Positions 1-7,093 of a DNA stretch of 64,000 nucleotides are shown piece after piece (the first letter of the stretch is position 1; each line of letters starts with the position of its first letter). This stretch comes from Paenibacillus ehimensis NBRC 15659 (lineage in GTDB: Bacteria; Bacillota; Bacilli; Paenibacillales; NBRC-103111): NCBI RefSeq assembly GCF_004000785.1, contig NZ_BILX01000023.1, positions 28,771 to 92,770 on the forward strand, read 5' to 3'. The notes beneath the pieces were generated by a model, which saw only the letters and a program-made list of their open reading frames with translations, searched no databases and had not been told where the DNA came from. The position numbers and the translations under genes are program-made.

Positions 1-1
1 C

Positions 2-472
2 TGCCATATTGTCGGCTGGAACGAAGCGGCTTCCCATGTGTTTCTTAACTTCCAACACATTCCGGTCGAGCAGCGGAATATGATCCGATTGCTGTTTACT
101 CGAAAAGAATTTCAGCGTCTCGCCGTCAACTGGGAGCATTTTGTCCGCGGTTTTCTCGCGATTTTCCGGGCGTATTACGGGCAATACGTTGAAGACGAAT
201 GGTACGACCGGTTTCTTGCGGAGATGAAGGAGGTTCACCCGGATTTCGACCGGTTGTGGGAGCAAAGCGAGGTTAGCTCGGCCCCGGAGGTGTTAATCGA
301 ATTCAGGCATGCCAAAGCGGGCAAGATGCTGTTTCACCTTACCTCGCTGCAGGTACAAGGAAGCTCCGACCTGCGATGCAGCATATACACTCCTGCGCCC
401 GATTCCTCGACGGAATCGAAGCTGAAGCAGTTGATGGAGCGCAGCTTAAGCTCCCCTGATCGTGCGGATTGA
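2..472 (+). CDS. MmyB-type XRE regulator, C-terminal part (5' end outside window)
   Basis: The frame is open from base 2, so the N-terminal helix-turn-helix lies outside the window. The 156 visible residues match the MmyB-like ligand-binding domain of XRE regulators: it begins with a VGWNEAA segment (family pattern D-I-x-x-W-N-x-A), then RNMIRLLF, a central WYDRFLAEMKEVHPDFDRLW region, EFRHAKAGKMLFHLTSLQVQ, and ends with the typical YTPAPDSSTESKLKQL. In this family the domain is a PAS-like fold thought to bind a fatty acid or similar small ligand. A GTG at 38 opens the same frame, but it falls inside the conserved domain and is unlikely to be the start. The target genes cannot be told from here. 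Confidence 0.8.
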   Translation, partial: CHIVGWNEAASHVFLNFQHIPVEQRNMIRLLFTRKEFQRLAVNWEHFVRGFLAIFRAYYGQYVEDEWYDRFLAEMKEVHPDFDRLWEQSEVSSAPEVLIEFRHAKAGKMLFHLTSLQVQGSSDLRCSIYTPAPDSSTESKLKQLMERSLSSPDRAD

Positions 473-525
473 GCCAATCTGGCGGCAGAGAGAATGGGTT
501 CCTGCTCGCCGCCCTCTTCCAAGCC

Positions 526-986
526 TTACTCCTGACGACTCAGGGACATAAGGATCGTTTCCGTTTCCCCATGGGCGAACAGCTCGTCGAGGCTCGCCTC
601 TACCGTCAAGCCTTCGTTAGTGATTTTATAAAACCGGGCTGCATAACGCTCGCGGTACGTCTCCAACAAGCGGTGAAATTCGTCCCAATGCCCGCTTAAC
701 ATTAACGGGTTAAGTTCGAATGCTACCTTGCCGACGGCTTGTCGCTCAAGCAGTGTCTCCATTCCAAGAAAGGCGTGATACTCCCCTCCTTCAATGTCCA
801 TTTTAATAAAATCGATGGAATCTCGTGCCGGATTAACGCAGGCATCGTATGCACGACCGTTGACATCGGCGATTCGCTCCTCGATAGATGGATTCGTCGT
901 CTTTCTAAACTGTATGCTTCCGGGTGAGGCAGCATGCCACTGGCGATACCCTTTTCACCGCCTAGACCGGACAGGCTATCCAGCAT
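526..986 (-). pseudogene. FkbM-family methyltransferase remnant
   Basis: The frame ending at 526 carries a clear FkbM signature, DFIKMDIEGGEYHAFLGMETL, followed by a plausible C-terminus (FELNPLMLSGHWDEFHRLLETY). Reading upstream in that frame gives SPGSIQFRKTTNPSIEERI and then a TGA at 955-957 with no usable start codon before 801. A neighbouring frame carries ENAMLDSLSGLGGEKG just upstream, which would join after a single frameshift near 955. About 145 residues remain of a family that is usually 220-280, and the SAM-binding N-terminus is missing. I infer a 5'-truncated, frameshifted gene. The 91-residue ORF from 801 could be translated but would lack the cofactor site. Confidence 0.6.
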
Positions 987-1054
987 TGCATTTTCTGATG
1001 ATTCTTCGCAAATATGGTACAATGGATACAGCCTAACGACGAAGGAGAACAATC

Positions 1055-1270
1055 ATGGCGCGCAATCATAGATTGGTAACCGATGCGGATTTCCAGGAAG
1101 CGATGGAACGCGAAGCATCGATCCGCGTTTTTCAAGACGACCATGTGGTCGGTTCCGGCGGGACCATCACCCGCTTTGACCAGGATACGGTCGTCATTCA
1201 GTCCGGGGTCAGCGATGTCGCTTATCACCGCAGAGACTTATGCGAATTTTTTGAGATGAGAAAAAAGTAG
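1055..1270 (+). CDS. Small conserved-looking protein of unknown function
   Basis: A 71-residue protein starting at ATG with an AAGGAG-type ribosome binding site about 9 bases upstream, and closed by a strong terminator directly after the stop. It is soluble and charged, with no signal peptide or membrane segment. The middle (HVVGSGGTITRFDQDTVVIQ) looks like a small beta-barrel of the kind found in short Bacillales housekeeping proteins, but I do not recognise the family. The ribosome binding site, own terminator and ordinary composition make it a real gene. It stands alone between the FkbM remnant and the convergent deformylase. Confidence 0.65.
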   Translation: MARNHRLVTDADFQEAMEREASIRVFQDDHVVGSGGTITRFDQDTVVIQSGVSDVAYHRRDLCEFFEMRKK

Positions 1271-1280
1271 AGCACGCGAA

Positions 1281-1323
1281 ACAGCCCGGTACTTGAGTTT
1301 CAAGTCCGGGCTGTTTCTTTTTG
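1281..1323 (+). terminator. Rho-independent terminator
   Basis: A long stem (ACAGCCCGG-ACTTG against CAAGT-CCGGGCTGT, four-base loop GTTT) at 1281-1314 runs into a T-rich tract. It ends the small gene upstream and lies just beyond the convergent deformylase stop, so it may serve both strands. Confidence 0.85.
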
Positions 1324-1338
1324 GCCGCTTCCGCCGCT

Positions 1339-1857
1339 TTACTGTTCTGGCTTGGACAAACGGATAATGTCGAACACATTGACCTTGCGCCCCGTCTCGT
1401 CGTGAATGAGCGCATTCCCTTCAATCCGGTCGATGTAGAGCACCCCGTCCAGATGGTCCATTTCATGTTGAATACAGCGCGCAAGGTATCCTTCCGCTTC
1501 GAGAACGAACGTCTCGCCTTGCCGGTTCCAGCTGCTGATTTTGACTTGATTGGCGCGCTTCACGAGACCGGAGTGCCCGGGAAACGACAGGCAGCCTTCC
1601 GGTCCGATCTGTTCTCCGGACATTTCCAGCATGACCGGATTGATCAGTTCAATAAGCCCGTCGCCGCAGTCCATGACAATCACCCTGCGCAAAAATCCGA
1701 TTTGCGGCGCCGCAAGTCCTGCCCTGCCTTCAGCGGCATACAGCGTATCGACCATATCGTCGAGCAGCTTAAGGATTCTCGGACTTACCTCTTCCACCGG
1801 CTTGGCCTTTTTTCGAAGAATCGGGTCGCCGAACGGCAGGATTGTTTTTTCAGCCAT
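1339..1857 (-). CDS. def: Peptide deformylase
   Basis: Removes the formyl group from the N-terminal methionine of nascent proteins. All three family motifs are present: GLAAPQIG (about residues 47-54), EGCLSFPG with metal-ligand Cys89, and QHEMDH with ligands His131 and His135 and catalytic Glu132. The length of 172 residues is normal. I place the start at 1857 (MAEKTILPFG) because AGAGGCG lies 9-10 bases upstream; an ATG at 1878 in the same frame has no such site. The gene begins 22 bp after the XRE regulator at 1880-2125 and probably shares its transcript, so deformylase expression here may be under that regulator. Many Bacillota keep a second def next to fmt; whether this is the main copy cannot be told. 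Confidence 0.95.
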   Translation of the reverse strand: MAEKTILPFGDPILRKKAKPVEEVSPRILKLLDDMVDTLYAAEGRAGLAAPQIGFLRRVIVMDCGDGLIELINPVMLEMSGEQIGPEGCLSFPGHSGLVKRANQVKISSWNRQGETFVLEAEGYLARCIQHEMDHLDGVLYIDRIEGNALIHDETGRKVNVFDIIRLSKPEQ

Positions 1858-1879
1858 AACGTTAACGCCTCTTTTCATG

Positions 1880-2125
1880 TTAAATGGATGCGCTTCTGAC
1901 TTGCGACGGCGTATGCACCCACAAGTCGTTCGGTGTACAGTCCAGAGCCGTGCATAGAGCGTCCAGCGTCTCGGCCTTCATCTGCTTCGGCTGTCCGGTC
2001 AGCAGGGCGCTGATCGAAGGAGCGGACAGCTCGTAGCCTGCTTTTTCCTTTAACAGCCGGGCCAGCACAGCCCCCGTACGGATGCCCCGCTCCATCATCA
2101 TTTCTCTCAACATCCACACCAGCAT
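1880..2125 (-). CDS. Small XRE-family (Cro/CI-type) regulator
   Basis: An 81-residue single-domain helix-turn-helix protein. The recognition helix region is ELSAPSISALLTGQPKQMKAETLDALCTALDCTPNDLW, the usual Cro/CI layout in which DNA reading is followed by the L-x-x-L-C-x-x-L-x-C signature. There is no ligand or dimerisation domain beyond the fold. I choose the ATG at 2125 because GGGGAAGG precedes it at good spacing; the ATG at 2149 in the same frame lacks one. Two tandem dyads lie just upstream (2153-2187), which suggests autoregulation. The gene reads directly into def. Confidence 0.8.
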   Translation of the reverse strand: MLVWMLREMMMERGIRTGAVLARLLKEKAGYELSAPSISALLTGQPKQMKAETLDALCTALDCTPNDLWVHTPSQVRSASI

Positions 2126-2152
2126 GACCCTTCCCCTTTCCGAACCCAAAGA

Positions 2153-2187
2153 TTAGGCAGCGCCTAAATTTGTTAGGCACTACCTAA
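2153..2187 (-). promoter_or_regulatory. Tandem operator of the XRE-def operon
   Basis: Two dyads share the half-site TTAGG: TTAGGCAGCGCCTAA at 2153-2167 (a perfect 6-3-6 palindrome) and TTAGGCACTACCTAA at 2173-2187 (arms TTAGG/CCTAA). Their centres are 20 bp apart, about two helical turns, the normal arrangement for cooperative binding of two repressor dimers. They lie between the regulator's ribosome binding site and the AT-rich promoter stretch. Confidence 0.75.
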
Positions 2188-2237
2188 TATATCACATCGG
2201 CTGGCAATAATAAATAGCATGGCATGTTATCACTCAA

Positions 2238-2279
2238 AAAAGAGGAACCAACGTCAAAGCTGACGCAGATCCCTCTTCC
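2238..2279 (-). terminator. Terminator downstream of the GIY-YIG remnant
   Basis: Outer arms AAGAGG/CCTCTT and an inner CGTCA-aagc-TGACG hairpin, with a run of A on the plus strand at 2235-2240 that gives a U-run in minus-strand RNA. It ends the transcript of the two decayed genes at 2298-2780. Confidence 0.65.
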
Positions 2280-2297
2280 TTGTGTTGCGAGCGGTCC

Positions 2298-2445
2298 TTA
2301 CTTTTCCTGGTTATATCCCCGCTCGCCGTACGGTAGAAGCCGTTGACGGTGTTCTTGATCTGGTAAACTGGTAGCGCCCGCCTGAGGCTTTACTTCTTTG
2401 TATAACTGCTGCAGTTCATCCCGCCGATTCGTCGCAAATTCCCCT
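2298..2445 (-). pseudogene. GIY-YIG nuclease-family protein, internally deleted
   Basis: One frame reads TNRRDELQQLYKEVKPQAG, which is the N-terminus of a Bacillota GIY-YIG family protein. Shifted by one frame, the DNA continues with YQIKNTVNG, the GIY-side motif. The first frame then resumes with LLPYGERGYNQEK and a stop, which matches the normal C-terminal end of that family. About 80 residues between these two points are missing. The gene therefore kept both ends but lost its core through a deletion and a frameshift. In related genomes, as I recall them, this family follows a DUF2087-type regulator, as here. Confidence 0.55.
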
Positions 2446-2468
2446 TTTCTCCCCCACCGTTACTTCAT

Positions 2469-2780
2469 TTAGCGATCTCTCTCAGCACAACCCGCTTGTG
2501 CTTTTTCTGTACGAGGCTTGACGAAGGCCGGCGCGCGCTTGTCCTTTTCCTTGAGCAGCTCCATCATCGCCAAATACACCTTGGACTGGCGCTCTCTTTC
2601 CTTCAGAGCGAAGCGGTGATTGCGGATGGTCGATGCGCTGCCGATACCCATTTCCTTCTGAATGGCCGCCTCGCTCATCCCTTGGTAAAAATGCCGGAGC
2701 AAACTATTTTGATGGTCGGTCAGGCCGGTAAGCTTTTTATGCTCAGGCAGCTCTACTCTATCACGCCGCCTAGGACCCTG
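2469..2780 (-). pseudogene. DUF2087-type transcriptional regulator remnant
   Basis: The frame contains KLTGLTDHQNSLLRHFYQG, EAAIQKEMGIGSASTIRNHRF and KVYLAMMELLKEKDKRAPAF, the LuxR-like helix-turn-helix middle of DUF2087-domain regulators. The N-terminal part is missing: reading back reaches a TGA at 2781-2783 with no ATG, and the first possible start is a TTG at 2702 inside the helix-turn-helix region. The C-terminal DUF2087 domain is also absent, because the frame stops after QAGCAERDR. Full-length relatives run to roughly 250 residues. Together with the deleted GIY-YIG gene 20 bp downstream, this is a two-gene locus in decay. Confidence 0.6.
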
Positions 2781-2875
2781 TCATTGGACAAACTCGCTGA
2801 AAATATAGATAATTAGTATTGTTATCCAGTTATTAGCCAATCCCCCAGCCGATGGGGAATCAGAGAGGGAACTCC

Positions 2876-3664
2876 ATGAAGAAGAAGATTGCGGTATTGT
2901 CCGCCACCCTGATCCTGATGGCCGGAGCCGTAAATGCCTCCGGATTGAACGGGGATTACAAAGGAAATCCGATCGTGAAAGTAACGTCGAACGGGAAGCC
3001 GCTCGAAGCGGGCGAAGTGCCGGCCATGATCTATGACGGCAACACGCTCGTGCCGATTTCGTTGCTCCGGCAGCTTGGGGCTTCCGTGACATGGGACGGC
3101 GACACTTATCAGGTAGATGTCAAGCTCCCCGAGCCTCCTGCGGCACCTCCTGCAGCAGCGGACAAATCCGAGGTCGCGAAGCAGCAAAACGATGTAAAGA
3201 AGCTTAAAAAATATGCCGAAGCCGCCGAGCTATACTTGAAATTGCAGACACTCGGCGAATCGCTCGATTCCGCCCGCACTACCATACGACTGACTGCCGA
3301 TGCCATGAATGCAGGGAAAGCGGAGGCTTCCTCCTTGATTTCCATTGCCAAGACAAGCTACTTCAAAGCCAATGAGACGCTAACCAACCTTGCGAAGGAA
3401 ACAACGGAAAGCGTCTATGACGATTTCAATAAGTATGGTATCGATTCGAGCCAGATTAGATTCATCCTGGTCGGTTACCAAGATAGCGCCCGGCATTACC
3501 AGCTTGCATTGGATTATCTCGATAAATATGTCCGGGACAAAAAAGCAAGCGATTATAACGAATATTTAAATAACATAGGAAAAGCCGACGATTACGCAAA
3601 AATCGCAAAAGAGAAATCCTCCAAAGGCTACGCCGAATGGTCCAAAAATGTACAAAATTATTAA
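2876..3664 (+). CDS. Secreted stalk-domain (copper amine oxidase N-like) protein
   Basis: A 262-residue exported protein. The N-terminus MKKKIAVLSATLILMAGAV is a signal peptide with cleavage likely after VNA-S. Residues of about 35-80 (GEVPAMIYDGNTLVPISLLRQLGASVTWD) are a short stalk domain of the Cu-amine-oxidase N-terminal type, common on Paenibacillus surface proteins. A proline/alanine-rich linker follows, then a long charged helical region with no family I recognise. The start at 2876 has GAGAGGGA 7-8 bases upstream; an upstream in-frame ATG at 2852 would bury the signal peptide. The gene is followed by the first terminator hairpin of the 3690-3945 element. Confidence 0.8.
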   Translation: MKKKIAVLSATLILMAGAVNASGLNGDYKGNPIVKVTSNGKPLEAGEVPAMIYDGNTLVPISLLRQLGASVTWDGDTYQVDVKLPEPPAAPPAAADKSEVAKQQNDVKKLKKYAEAAELYLKLQTLGESLDSARTTIRLTADAMNAGKAEASSLISIAKTSYFKANETLTNLAKETTESVYDDFNKYGIDSSQIRFILVGYQDSARHYQLALDYLDKYVRDKKASDYNEYLNNIGKADDYAKIAKEKSSKGYAEWSKNVQNY

Positions 3665-3689
3665 TCCTTCGTTGTCGCATGAAACATAC

Positions 3690-3945
3690 AAAGCCCCTTT
3701 CCGGGGCTGAGCTTGTTGAGAAAGTGGTCGTTTACAAAAATAGAGATGCATACGGAGGTGGGGTATCCACTGGAGAAGCGATAGCGGCCGCCTTTGTCTT
3801 CGGGAAATGTCCGCTATTAAGCGGCTTCCAATCAAATTTCCCGAGGACAAGAGCGGTCGGAAGTGGATACCCCACCCCATCGTAACCTCTATTATCTCAT
3901 CTGACCACTTTCTCAACAGCCTGAGCCCCTTTCCGGGGCTTTTTG
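3690..3945. repeat. 256-bp imperfect palindrome bounded by matching terminator hairpins
   Basis: Each end is a GCCCC-tttcc-GGGGC hairpin (3693-3707 and 3925-3939). Inside, the left arm reads TTGAGAAAGTGGTC, AATAGAG, GTGGGGTATCCACT, CTTCGGGAAAT and CCGCTATTAAGCGG. The reverse complement of the right arm reads the same blocks in the same order with small differences. The whole unit could fold as one long hairpin. It has no coding capacity and no transposase. It resembles mobile palindromic elements (MITE- or bcr-like) found between genes in Bacillota. The last hairpin is followed by a T-run at 3940-3944, so it also works as a terminator on the plus strand. Confidence 0.75.
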
Positions 3946-3957
3946 TTATGGACTCTC

Positions 3958-4506
3958 TTATCGTGCATCCGGCCCCATCTCGCGATAGAACAGATTTGGA
4001 TAATCCAGTACGATACCGTTAGAATCAACCGTAATGTTCTCCTTAAAATTCCCGCTCTGATATTGGAACACAGACGAATCATTCCGACTTTCAAGCAAGG
4101 TATATTTCTGTTTAACCAGTTTATACTTCAAATCGGCGGCGGAAATGTAGACCACTTGTATCTCCTGCTGCTGCATTGGCACGTACGGCAATCGGTTGAT
4201 CGGAAGTGTATTCGTAAAGGGAGTGCATGAAATGTCAATATCCACACAGCCCGATAATTCGGGAAGGACTTGCCCCTGCTCGTCTTTCCAGATGCCATGA
4301 CCATCCGACGAAAGACTCACTCCTTGATCTTCTCCCAAGTAACGCAATGTGACTGCTCTGGTGACCCAGCCTTGATCGAGCACGATATCATATTTCATTC
4401 TAAAAATCTCATTGTTATGATGACTTCCAACAACAATACTATCTATGAGGATTTGATTGTTTTCCAAAAAATATTTGCAGGCAGCATAAGTAAACTCTCC
4501 CATCAT
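3958..4506 (-). CDS. Putative glycolipid-binding (DUF1089) protein
   Basis: A 182-residue cytoplasmic protein that matches the putative glycolipid-binding family throughout: a central W-x-x-x-x-G segment (GHGIWKDEQGQVLPELSGCVDIDIS), the conserved TPFTNTLPINRLPYV block, and the YQSGNFKENITVDSNGIVLDYPNLFYRE C-terminus. Despite the family name no ligand has been settled to my knowledge. Base composition is visibly more AT-rich than in its neighbours, and it sits between the palindromic element and the SDR gene, so recent acquisition is possible. Its ribosome binding site is weak. Confidence 0.75.
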   Translation of the reverse strand: MMGEFTYAACKYFLENNQILIDSIVVGSHHNNEIFRMKYDIVLDQGWVTRAVTLRYLGEDQGVSLSSDGHGIWKDEQGQVLPELSGCVDIDISCTPFTNTLPINRLPYVPMQQQEIQVVYISAADLKYKLVKQKYTLLESRNDSSVFQYQSGNFKENITVDSNGIVLDYPNLFYREMGPDAR

Positions 4507-4558
4507 TTTCTTTCACAGGAAGTTTATCATGTTCTAGGGGCCTTGTTAAGAACGATGT

Positions 4559-5515
4559 TTAAAAACCGTTCCCGTTCCGTCGGAGCAAGTCCCGGACGGC
4601 GTCATCCACGGCATCGGTCAGCGAATAGCGGGTGGCAAAGCCTTGCCGGCGAATTTTACTATCATTCCATAAGCGGTTGACGGTGAAGCTCTTTATCGCA
4701 AAAGGGGTCAAATGCAGCCGAGCCAGCTCCTCCTCCGTCAGGCTTTCCGGAATCCGTCTCGTTGCAGCGGCTTTACCGGCGGCGCGATCGATCTCGGCCT
4801 TCAATCCGCTCCAGGTCGTATCGAACCCTTTCAGCAGGTAAGCGTCGTCCGCTTGACCGTTCCTATCCAAGGTCCCCAGCCATACCATCGCCCGCCCGAT
4901 ATCGCGCGTATCGATAAGCGAAACCCGGCCGGAGCCGTCTCCAACGATCGGATATTGATCGTGCGCATGCGCTCGGAACAGCCTTGAGAAGAACGATGAA
5001 AGATCCCGGACCCCGATCGTACTGGCCGGACGCAGCAGAATTGTCCCGATCCCGGCCTCCCGCCCGGCTTGCCGGACCACTTCCTCCCGCTTCACGGCCA
5101 ACGCTTGGATCGGATATTCCGGCATGGTCACGTAGGATTCGTCAATGGGGTCTCCTGTCCGAAAATCGTACATGACAATCGTGCTTAGCTGGACAAAACG
5201 TCCGGCCCCTTGCGAAGCGGCCGCTTCGATTAACCTCCGGGTCAGCTTGACCTCCACCTCGGCTTCCGTATCGATGACCGTGTGCAGCTTCGCATCCGCC
5301 GTACAATTATAAACGATCTCATGGCCGCGAATAATTTTCGCAAGCGACGACGGATCGGAAAAATCAACCCGGACAACATTCACCCCCAGACGGTCCAAAA
5401 AAGCCGTATCGCTCTGCTCGCGAACGGCCGCGGTCACCTCATGCCCGGCCAACACCAATTGCTCCGCCGTATGACTCCCGATAAATCCGCTGCCTCCAAA
5501 AACGACTGCTTTCAT
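4559..5515 (-). CDS. NAD-dependent epimerase/dehydratase-family reductase
   Basis: An extended short-chain dehydrogenase of 318 residues. The N-terminal GGSGFIGSHT (about residues 7-16) is the TGxxGxxG-type cofactor loop of a Rossmann fold, and VYNCTADAK and VQLSTIVMYD follow where the family has its NAD-contacting strands. The usual catalytic YxxxK is not evident: where it should be, the sequence reads YPIQALAVK, with the lysine eight residues after the tyrosine. The enzyme may therefore act as an atypical reductase or a sensor like NmrA. It is 59 bp downstream of the ArsR gene, and a copy of the ArsR-associated motif lies in that gap, so it is probably the regulated target. Confidence 0.8.
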   Translation of the reverse strand: MKAVVFGGSGFIGSHTAEQLVLAGHEVTAAVREQSDTAFLDRLGVNVVRVDFSDPSSLAKIIRGHEIVYNCTADAKLHTVIDTEAEVEVKLTRRLIEAAASQGAGRFVQLSTIVMYDFRTGDPIDESYVTMPEYPIQALAVKREEVVRQAGREAGIGTILLRPASTIGVRDLSSFFSRLFRAHAHDQYPIVGDGSGRVSLIDTRDIGRAMVWLGTLDRNGQADDAYLLKGFDTTWSGLKAEIDRAAGKAAATRRIPESLTEEELARLHLTPFAIKSFTVNRLWNDSKIRRQGFATRYSLTDAVDDAVRDLLRRNGNGF

Positions 5516-5541
5516 TCATGCCACCCTCTTTGTTTTATCAA

Positions 5542-5563
5542 GTTTAAACATATAAACATGTTT
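5542..5563. promoter_or_regulatory. Candidate ArsR operator, copy 1 (before the SDR gene)
   Basis: GTTTAAACATATAAACATG followed by TTT in the gap between the ArsR and reductase genes. It is nearly the same 22-bp block as the one upstream of arsR at 5917-5938 (19 of 22 positions). Both contain the palindrome GTTTAAAC and a second TAAACATGTT dyad. Confidence 0.65.
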
Positions 5564-5573
5564 GCCAAAAAAA

Positions 5574-5906
5574 TTAGTTGCTTTCCTCCACCGCAACGAT
5601 CAAATCTTTGATCAGCTGCAGCGAACCGCGCAGATTTTTGCTTAGCCGATAATATTTCTCTTTGCCGCTGCGGTCGAAGTCGATTAGATCGGCCTGTCTT
5701 AAAATTTTCAAATGATGGGAAATCGCAGGCCTGGAAATATTCATGCGCTCGGTAATTTGATTGACATTCAAGCTGTTCAGCTCCAGCAGAAGCGCAATGA
5801 TCTGCTGCCGGTTGACGTCGCCCAAAGCCTGGAAGATCGGCGTGCTCAACTTGAATTTTTCCAAAATAACCTCTTTGTTCGTGCACTCGCGCTTTTCGAT
5901 CGTCAT
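5574..5906 (-). CDS. ArsR/SmtB-family transcriptional regulator
   Basis: A 110-residue winged-helix repressor. The core is LSTPIFQALGDVNRQQIIALLLE, then the recognition helix MNISRPAISHHLKILRQADLI and the wing DRSGKEKYYRLSK. No paired cysteines or histidines of a metal site are visible in the sensing helices, so it probably responds to something other than a heavy metal, as many ArsR proteins in this branch do. The start is uncertain: ATG at 5906 has AAGGTG too close, while a TTG at 5864 (LEKFKLSTP) has AAAGAGG five bases upstream and begins right where the family normally starts. It probably regulates itself and the reductase downstream. Confidence 0.85.
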   Translation of the reverse strand: MTIEKRECTNKEVILEKFKLSTPIFQALGDVNRQQIIALLLELNSLNVNQITERMNISRPAISHHLKILRQADLIDFDRSGKEKYYRLSKNLRGSLQLIKDLIVAVEESN

Positions 5907-5916
5907 CACCTTATAG

Positions 5917-5938
5917 GTTTAAACTTTTAAACATGTTC
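5917..5938. promoter_or_regulatory. Candidate ArsR operator, copy 2 (arsR promoter)
   Basis: GTTTAAACTTTTAAACATG followed by TTC, just upstream of the ArsR gene. It matches the block at 5542-5563 at 19 of 22 positions. The duplicate in front of each gene of the pair is the evidence that it is a binding site. Confidence 0.65.
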
Positions 5939-6173
5939 ATTGTACTGCATCATTTTTATTCTTGCAACCCATTGATCCATTCACGGGCAATTGGCTCATT
6001 TTCACGAGTCGAAAAACCGCGCACGATCAGCAAAATCTCGCAAAAAACCGCACAAAAGCGACAACGCCGCACACGATACCCTTCGGAAGATCGTTACAAT
6101 TTCATGCAGACTCCCTCCCCATCGCCGTACTTGAATCAACAGCCCGCGGAGCTTCGTCCGGGGCCGCAAAAGA

Positions 6174-6383
6174 TCAGCTCAATAACCGCTTTGCCTGCTC
6201 TTCAATCATGTTTTTCAGCTCATCCCTGAATTCCTCGTCGCTTATGGACACATACTTCTCGGCGATTTCCGTGTATCGTTTCACTTCATCCCGGGATAGA
6301 AATTCGGTAAAGTTAATTCCGTATTCCTTTAAGAACGAAATCAGTGACGTGAACATCACAAATTCTTGCTTGTTCATGTTCAT
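6174..6383 (-). CDS. Small hypothetical protein
   Basis: A 69-residue protein translationally coupled to the upstream acetyltransferase: its ATG overlaps that gene's TGA (ATGA), and GGGAGGAAA lies just upstream. It is acidic and predicted helical (FTSLISFLKEYGINFTEFL, then DEEFRDELKNMIEEQAKRLL), with no signal peptide. I do not recognise a family. The coupling and the ribosome binding site support it as real. The 5940-6173 stretch beyond it holds no gene I can support. Confidence 0.6.
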   Translation of the reverse strand: MNMNKQEFVMFTSLISFLKEYGINFTEFLSRDEVKRYTEIAEKYVSISDEEFRDELKNMIEEQAKRLLS

Positions 6384-6916
6384 TTTCCTCCCTTGTCAAA
6401 AGCCTCACTTCTGCTTATCCGGTATACATAGGTCAGCAGGTTCCGGTTCCGCGGATTCGTAAACTGCGCTTCCCGTTTCATCCCTAAGTTTTCGGCCACC
6501 TTCTGCGAGGCCAGATGATCGTGCGCCATATTGGCGCATACGCTGTCGAATTCCAGTGGACCGAAGCCGTATTCCAAGCAAGCCTTGGCCGCTTCGTACC
6601 CATAGCCTTGACGCCAGTAAGGATGGTGAATAATATAGCCGAGGTCGTTTTCGATGCGATTCATAATATTGGACTTCATGAAGCCGCAGTCGCCGATGAG
6701 CTTCCGATTCGCCTTCGAAATGACAGCCCATCTGCCATACCCTGAATCCTGATAGCTTCGAATGCTTCTTTCCAGCCAATTACGGACCTGCTGATCATCA
6801 AAAGGCTGAGGCCAAAAGCGCATCGTCTTGGAGTCGGAAAGCAGCGTCCTAAGTTCGTCGAAATCGCTTTCCTTATATTCCCGAAGGAGCAGTCTTTCCG
6901 TCGTTATAGTTATCAT
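6380..6916 (-). CDS. GNAT N-acetyltransferase, RimJ/RimL type
   Basis: A 178-residue acetyltransferase that transfers acetyl from acetyl-CoA to an amine. The start TTERLLLREYKESDFDELR is typical of the RimJ/RimL group that acetylates protein N-termini or small amines. The acetyl-CoA loop is visible as YGYEAAKACLEYGF after HHPYWRQ (Q/R-x-x-G-x-A pattern), and the C-terminal NLGMKREAQFTNPRNRNLLTYVY ends like the family. It is the first gene of a pair with the small protein at 6174-6383. Confidence 0.85.
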   Translation of the reverse strand: MITITTERLLLREYKESDFDELRTLLSDSKTMRFWPQPFDDQQVRNWLERSIRSYQDSGYGRWAVISKANRKLIGDCGFMKSNIMNRIENDLGYIIHHPYWRQGYGYEAAKACLEYGFGPLEFDSVCANMAHDHLASQKVAENLGMKREAQFTNPRNRNLLTYVYRISRSEAFDKGGK

Positions 6917-7093
6917 AAGTAACCAGGCACTCCTATGATTTGGTTCCCGTGCGCATGGACAATCACACTATAGCTTATATTCTGCTGCGAGATCCTCACC
7001 ACCCAAGTGAAATATGTCTGTTCCTCCTGTTCCAACCACGCCGCCCATATACCAAACGTAATGATCAAGGAAATGGTTACAGAGCTTAACTTT

